From positions 30,921,966-30,985,965 of the forward strand of contig CM034532.1 in assembly GCA_020002185.1 (NCBI GenBank): DNA of 64,000 nucleotides. The letters run 5' to 3'. The position numbers and the translations under genes were made by a program. Below the pieces are notes generated by a model, which was given only the letters and a program-made list of their open reading frames with translations, had not been told where the DNA came from and ran no database searches. This stretch comes from Paraescarpia echinospica. Taxonomy: Eukaryota; Annelida; Polychaeta; Sabellida; Siboglinidae. Of this stretch, positions 59,378 to 64,000 are shown piece after piece. Every line of letters begins with the position of its first letter. Position 1 is the first letter of the stretch.

Positions 59378-59870
59378 GCCGGTGTAGTATAGTGTCGTGA
59401 CTCCATAGCAAATTGACCCTCCCGGTCGAACTACTATGAAATATCGTGACCGGGGGGTCGAAATGCTATTCTAGTATCGTGATCCCTGCTGTGACATTTT
59501 GACCCCTTATTCTCCAAATTTGACCAATATCTGTTATAATACAAATGTGCTACTTATACGCTTATGTTGCACCGTTTGCACGGCACTGAATATCAAATGT
59601 TCTCATTTTGCTCAGCTGTTTATATATACGTTGTACAAGTAAATGTATGGTTGAGATAAATTTAGGCTAGCCAAATTAGGTATGAAATAATTGTTAAAAG
59701 CCATTTAAATATAACCAATTATGTTGTATTCATCAATGTACTATTTAACTGCAATGCAACATCACATGTTAACTGAAATAGAGGGAGATAAATTACCACA
59801 GGGGGGTCACGATACTATTATAGTATTGTACCCGGGGGTTTAAGATACTACGGGGGTCGATTACACCGGC
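59378..59870. mobile_element. Foldback/MITE element (about 493 bp)
   Basis: GCCGGTGTA at 59378-59386 and TACACCGGC at 59862-59870 are inverted ends. Inside, ATAGTATCGTGACCCCC-like lines occur on both sides in opposite orientation (59385-59500 and 59800-59855). The centre is AT-rich and non-coding. Target duplication not resolved. Confidence 0.7.
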
Positions 59871-60109
59871 AAGTTGTCCGTTTAAGTATCATGTTCATAG
59901 ATGTGGCTGTAGAATGGATAACCGATTTATTGTATAAGGCGATCTTAAGGCAGGTGTATTTCTGTTGTTCCTTCCAGTACTCGAAGGAGTGTCGAATGAA
60001 CACGGCCAGCAGGTGAGAGATGTTGGTAGACGCATTGCTGTTGCTGTTGTCGCTGCGCGTTGTGCATGACGGTTGTAGTGATGCTGGATGTCAAATAATA
60101 AAAGAATGA

Positions 60110-60880
60110 TGTTCGTGAAACAATGTCAAGTATTGCTATATTCGTGACGAATGTATTGTCGGTGCCAATTGTCACATTCGTGACGTGTATATTTGTCAGT
60201 GTCGCATGTTTTGTGCGTGACGAGAGCACCGTGAGTGGCAATTGTTATTTTCGTGAAGAGTCTACTGCCAGTGTCAGTACCCGGTAGTTACGTTCGTGAC
60301 ATGTGTACTGTCAGTGCCAGCTCACTTAATGTTCACGAGTGTACTATCAGTGTGTGTTGTTATGTTCGTGAAGAATTATTGTCAGTGTTAGTTCTTACGG
60401 TCGTATTTGTGTACTGTCAGTGCCGATTGACCTCTCAATCACCTTATCTATTGCCTAAAAACAAAGTCCACGAAACTTCCAAAATGGCTGCCGAAAATGT
60501 GCAGCTGTTGGACATTCTGTTGAAATGTCTGGCCCCAATTGTTTTTCTTTGTGACAAAAGCATAGAGAAAAGTTGTTTAAGCGAGAACTATATTCCTGGC
60601 AAGTCACGTGTAACGCATATATATAAGAACTGTTGGTAAAGCTAAGCTTGACTGAGGTCACGCGCATAACGATGATTGTGACGTAAACAAACCGAAATTG
60701 ATGTACACGATCCGTCTATTGTTACAGTCGTGACGCGTTTACTATCAGTATAAGTTGGTAATCTCGCAACGAATATACTGTAACAACTGTTACGTTCGTG
60801 ATGTGTGTTCTGTCAGTGTCAGTTGTTACGATGATAGCAGGTGTTCTGTCAAAGATAGTTCTTACGTTCTCGACATTTGG
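60110..60880. repeat. Degenerate minisatellite with TTACGTTCGTGACGTG motif, interrupted
   Basis: Lines such as CTGTCAGTGCCAG...GTTACGTTCGTGACATGTG recur about every 45-55 bp from 60110 to 60430 and again from 60715 to 60880. The part between (60440-60715) does not match and looks inserted. The motif contains TGACGT, the core of a CREB/ATF site. Confidence 0.75.
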
Positions 60881-61560
60881 GAACATACCGCACTTACGAA
60901 TAATTTACGGTTACAGTTTTCCAGAAATATAAAATTATGAATGTTTATAATGTCCGCCTGCTTTCCCGTTGATTTACACAAATTGCAGGAAAGAGTCATT
61001 TTGTAAAGGCTATTTTGTAACTACACAAGCAGCGTCTAGGCTTCGCGAGGACTTTGTTGTTGCATTTGTGTTAACTTTATTTGGCACTGCAGCGGGGCTC
61101 ATTTCGGCTTATTTCCGCTTTTCACAACAAGCTTTACGCATGCTTGAACTGATTGATGTGATATGTCCGCAAATTCAACTGCCATGGCTAGAAAGCTTTT
61201 TCTCAGTGTTGTCATGATAAAAGCCTGCAAGACATTCAGTTGTCTTCGGTTTCCATGTGTATATATGTTTGGTGTTGTGCGTGTCGGTAGATATATACGT
61301 TGTAGTAGTCACCTCAACAACATTACTAGGTAGTCGCTGTACGTGTTGGTGATGTGTATTACATGTAATCGTGGTCGTGTCTGTTGCTGTTGTTGCTGGC
61401 GTGGTAATGAGGAAAGTGACGTCATTTTCACCGTAGGAGGGAGCGCAAGGAATACGCAGAAACCCATATTATCTTTCACCAGAGGATGTATATTAATTTT
61501 GATCAGGAGATCGGTAAATTGGCTTCCATTATTCCGGAAATAATAGGGGCATTCCATGCC
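60881..61560. other. No recognised feature
   Basis: Short frames only. A GTTGCTGTTGTTGCTGG low-complexity patch lies near 61380. Confidence 0.4.
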
Positions 61561-61561
61561 A

Positions 61562-62450
61562 AATCAATCAAAAACAGGGTGAAATTTACACGTCTGTCTT
61601 CAATTTGTATGAAACTTGGTGTGTTGGTTTATGATCATGAGTCTGTGTTTCCAACCAGATTTTAGGTCAATCTGACCTTCTTATCTAGATATAGAGGTCA
61701 TCAAATTTTGACCCGACTTTGATACCTGATGACCTTCCAGGTGTCATAACTCCTCTCATAGGTGACCTACACATGTGACGATGGTGTCATTCTAAAGCTC
61801 TTAGAATAAAAAAATAGTTTGACCTTTGACTTGACCTAGCAAAAACATGTACCCTCCGAATTCGCCGATTTTTTATGTTGAAGTATACATATTTAGCAAG
61901 AATCAGATGAAGTTTGATTATGCGCAATTGAATACGTTAGAAGTTTTACAATTTTAAACACATTTCTTATGCCGCATTAATGCTCTAATATAGGCGATAA
62001 GTACAGTCATAATGCTCTGTCAGTATGCAAATTAATAAAAAACAGGACGAAATTGACTTGTCCATCTTCGATTTTAATGAAAAACTTGGTGTGTTAGTTT
62101 ACGTTCATGAGTCTATGTTACAAACAAAATTTTAGGTTAATCTGACCATCCATTTAGTCAATGTCAGGTCAAATTTTGATAACCTCTATCTCTGATTTTA
62201 AAAATATGTCTAAATAGAGTTCAAATTTGACCATGACCATGACTACCTGACGACCTTCCAGATGACATAACTCGTCTCCTAAGCAACCTACCATTTTAAA
62301 ATCTATTATAATTGTCTCTCTTTGTAGCCAAGCAAACAAATCATAATTTGGAAAAACATATTTGTCATAATAAGCTTGACCTTTGACCTGACATTGCAAA
62401 AATCATGTAAGCTCAGATTATGTTGATTTTCTATTACATATTTGACATTA
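61562..62450. repeat. Tandem duplication of about 465 bp
   Basis: The segment beginning CAAATCAATCAAAAACAGG (61562) recurs diverged at 62029 (CAAATTAATAAAAAACAGG). Shared lines in order: AAACTTGGTGTGTT, CATGAGTCT, ATTTTAGGT.AATCTGACC, GACCTTCCAG, CATAACTC.TCTC, TGACCTTTGACnTGACnT and GCAAAAA.CATGTA. Both contain repeated GACCT words. Origin unknown. Confidence 0.8.
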
Positions 62451-63045
62451 ATCACAATGTTATCATGTACATTGCAATACTTTAACATAACTTTATGGCA
62501 TTTTAAATGTTCATCATCTTAATGTCGCTCTAGTAGTGCAGTCAAAAACTAAATCTGTCACGTGATCTATCAGTATGGAAATGGAGGCTGCCTTCATAGA
62601 ATGTTCTGGTTTGTTCTCTGCATATTCTCTGCAAATGCGGTAATTACTCGTATCTGTTGGTGTATTTAATATTTGTGAAAGTAATATGATAACCTGTAGT
62701 TAGCAGAGACATCAAAATGACATTTAATATGCGTGGTTTTTGTTATAGTAAATTACAAACATGTACATGATACCTTGATTAGCATGTGCCTAATATGTGG
62801 CATATAGTGCTGTTAAAAGCCTTAATCTAACTTCTGATCACAGCTATAATTTGTATTCCATCGTTTCGTTATTGCATTTTTATATTTCTATACGAAATAT
62901 TTGTCTTAGAAGTATATATCTCCACACATTAATAATTATATAATAATTATATATAACCATGGTACCTACTCCCAGATCAATCTGCCATAATAGTGTTGGT
63001 ATTATTGAGTCATTGGCTCAGATGTACATGAGTGAAGATGTCCGA
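62451..63045. other. No recognised feature (AT-rich)
   Basis: TAATAATTATATAATAATTA palindromic AT patch near 62930-62955; otherwise nothing. Confidence 0.4.
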
Positions 63046-63049
63046 GTGT

Positions 63050-64000
63050 AATGGCAAGGTTTGTCAGTACAAAGGACAAAGGCTTGCTTTGACCCTCTTC
63101 AGCTGCACGCGCACAAAAGGCGAACAAAAGGACTACGCCTCATATCTTCCAAATTTATTGAATTTCATAAAAAGGTAAAGTTTGTCAGTGGGCAGAAGTT
63201 GTGTTATAAAGAAGTAATAAAGCTGCTTCCAGATGAACCAAGTTTTCCTGAAACTGACAACAGTGATTGCAGTGAACCAAACTACCCCAGCACTGCACAG
63301 GATGATGACAAAGATTTACAGGAACATGATCTTTCCATTCTAAATTAGTCGATAATATTGCTGGGAGAATCGCCATTGGACACACGGAGACTCAGTCAAG
63401 AAAATACCCCAAGGAAAATGTTAGTAAAATTGGCCGAACCGTGGCAAAGGAATTAAAACTATTGGCACCAGATGAAGTACCCATTCCAGGGCAGGAAATT
63501 GATGCAAAAGCAAGGGACTTCCAAGAAATAATGGAACAGTTGAAGGTAACATTGAACACTTGTAAAACCAAGAATGAAAAGGTAAGAGTCTTGACAGTTG
63601 TATCCATGTCGTGGACTATTTGGAGAACAGCTAAAGTGTTTGGTGCAACCTTCCACATGGCAAGGATAGCTTGGCAACTACAAAAGAAGAAAGGTTGCCT
63701 GCCCGACCATAACCCCAAAACTGGAAAGTCGCTAAGCCGGAAACTGCAAATGAAGGTAAGCAATTTTATTTCCGAGAGGATGTCAGCCGAATAATGCCGG
63801 GAAAGAAAGATTTTGTTTCCGTTGTCAATAAAGAGGACGGGAGGCGAGACCACAGACAGAGACTACTCATTCTGTGTAATCTGAGGGAAGCATTTGAATT
63901 TTTCCGGAGTGAGAACCCTTAAACAATGGTTGGGTTTTCAAACTTTGCAGAACTTCGTCCACAAGAATGTAAGTTAGCAGGAAGTAGTGGCACATATTCA
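63050..64000 (+). pseudogene. Broken copy of a repetitive invertebrate coding sequence (runs off the window)
   Basis: Frame 1 (63061-63348) reads HKRRTKGLRLISSKFIEFHK, SGQKLCYKEVIKLLPDEPSF, then an acidic stretch. After a shift, 63345-63794 reads VDNIAGRIAIGHTETQSRK, GRTVAKELKLLAPDEVPIPG, ARDFQEIMEQLKVTLNTCKT, EKVRVLTVVSMSWTIWRTAK and KKKGCLPDHNPKTGKSLS. A third frame from about 63760 reads FYFREDVSRIMPGKKDFVSV, QRLLILCNLREAFEFF, a stop, then VGFSNFAELRPQECKLAGSS and GTYS to the edge. The order MPGKKDFVSV - LCNLREAF - VGFS.FAELRP - LAGSSGT is one I associate with a multi-copy, probably transposon-related protein family of marine invertebrates. Function unknown. Two frameshifts and a stop make this copy inactive. 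Confidence 0.65.

Overview
This is a eukaryotic, intron-rich, repeat-dense genome window. The animal is most likely a marine invertebrate, probably a lophotrochozoan such as a mollusc. I infer this from the mix of L2/CR1, RTE-like and Rex1-like LINEs, a Harbinger DNA transposon, tRNA-derived SINEs, MITEs and long TG/CG microsatellites around a compact aquaporin. The phylum is not proven. There are no operons, and most long open frames are microsatellite, minisatellite or transposon sequence.

Genes. The one confidently identified cellular gene is a six-exon aquaporin on the + strand, with coding exons at 29514-29675, 30462-30588, 48846-48906, 51306-51513, 51864-51944 and 53976-54188. Splice phases agree throughout and give 283 residues with both NPA motifs. 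Intron 2 is about 18 kb and packed with nested LINEs. A second probable gene ends in a GC-rich exon (21357-22062) encoding a basic, proline-rich region and a hydrophobic membrane hairpin; a tiny upstream exon at 19534-19559 joins it in phase. A broken copy of a repetitive invertebrate coding sequence runs off the right edge (63050-64000).

Layout. 1-4242: an RTE-like LINE split by a 3.4-kb minus-strand LINE, with a 6-bp target duplication. 5075-6310: a CACCAT/CACCAG satellite. 8310-17190: two copies of an unknown coding repeat around a 3.7-kb L2-type LINE that itself holds a 3.7-kb Harbinger transposon. 17870-18640: a degenerate tandem repeat. 19160-22062: the membrane-protein gene. 24445-25300: a Rex1-like LINE tail. 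29058-29491: a 31-bp minisatellite made of acceptor/donor splice-site motifs, directly upstream of the aquaporin ATG. 31570-34400: a SINE, LINE tails and an inverted repeat with hammerhead-like features. 35200-42820: a CR1 LINE with ORF1 (zinc finger and esterase) and ORF2, split by an inverted insertion of the same family. 43180-48600: more LINE, SINE and MITE debris. 49148-50845: a 57-bp minisatellite in aquaporin intron 3. 54228-62450: a terminal-inverted-repeat element, a 16-bp degenerate array, a MITE, a 45-50-bp degenerate array and a 465-bp tandem duplication.

The observations most worth following are the splice-site minisatellite abutting the aquaporin start exon, the non-canonical aquaporin selectivity filter (V-I-G-R), three nested transposition events whose order can be read from target duplications, and the paired hammerhead-like hairpins at 34.2-34.35 kb.
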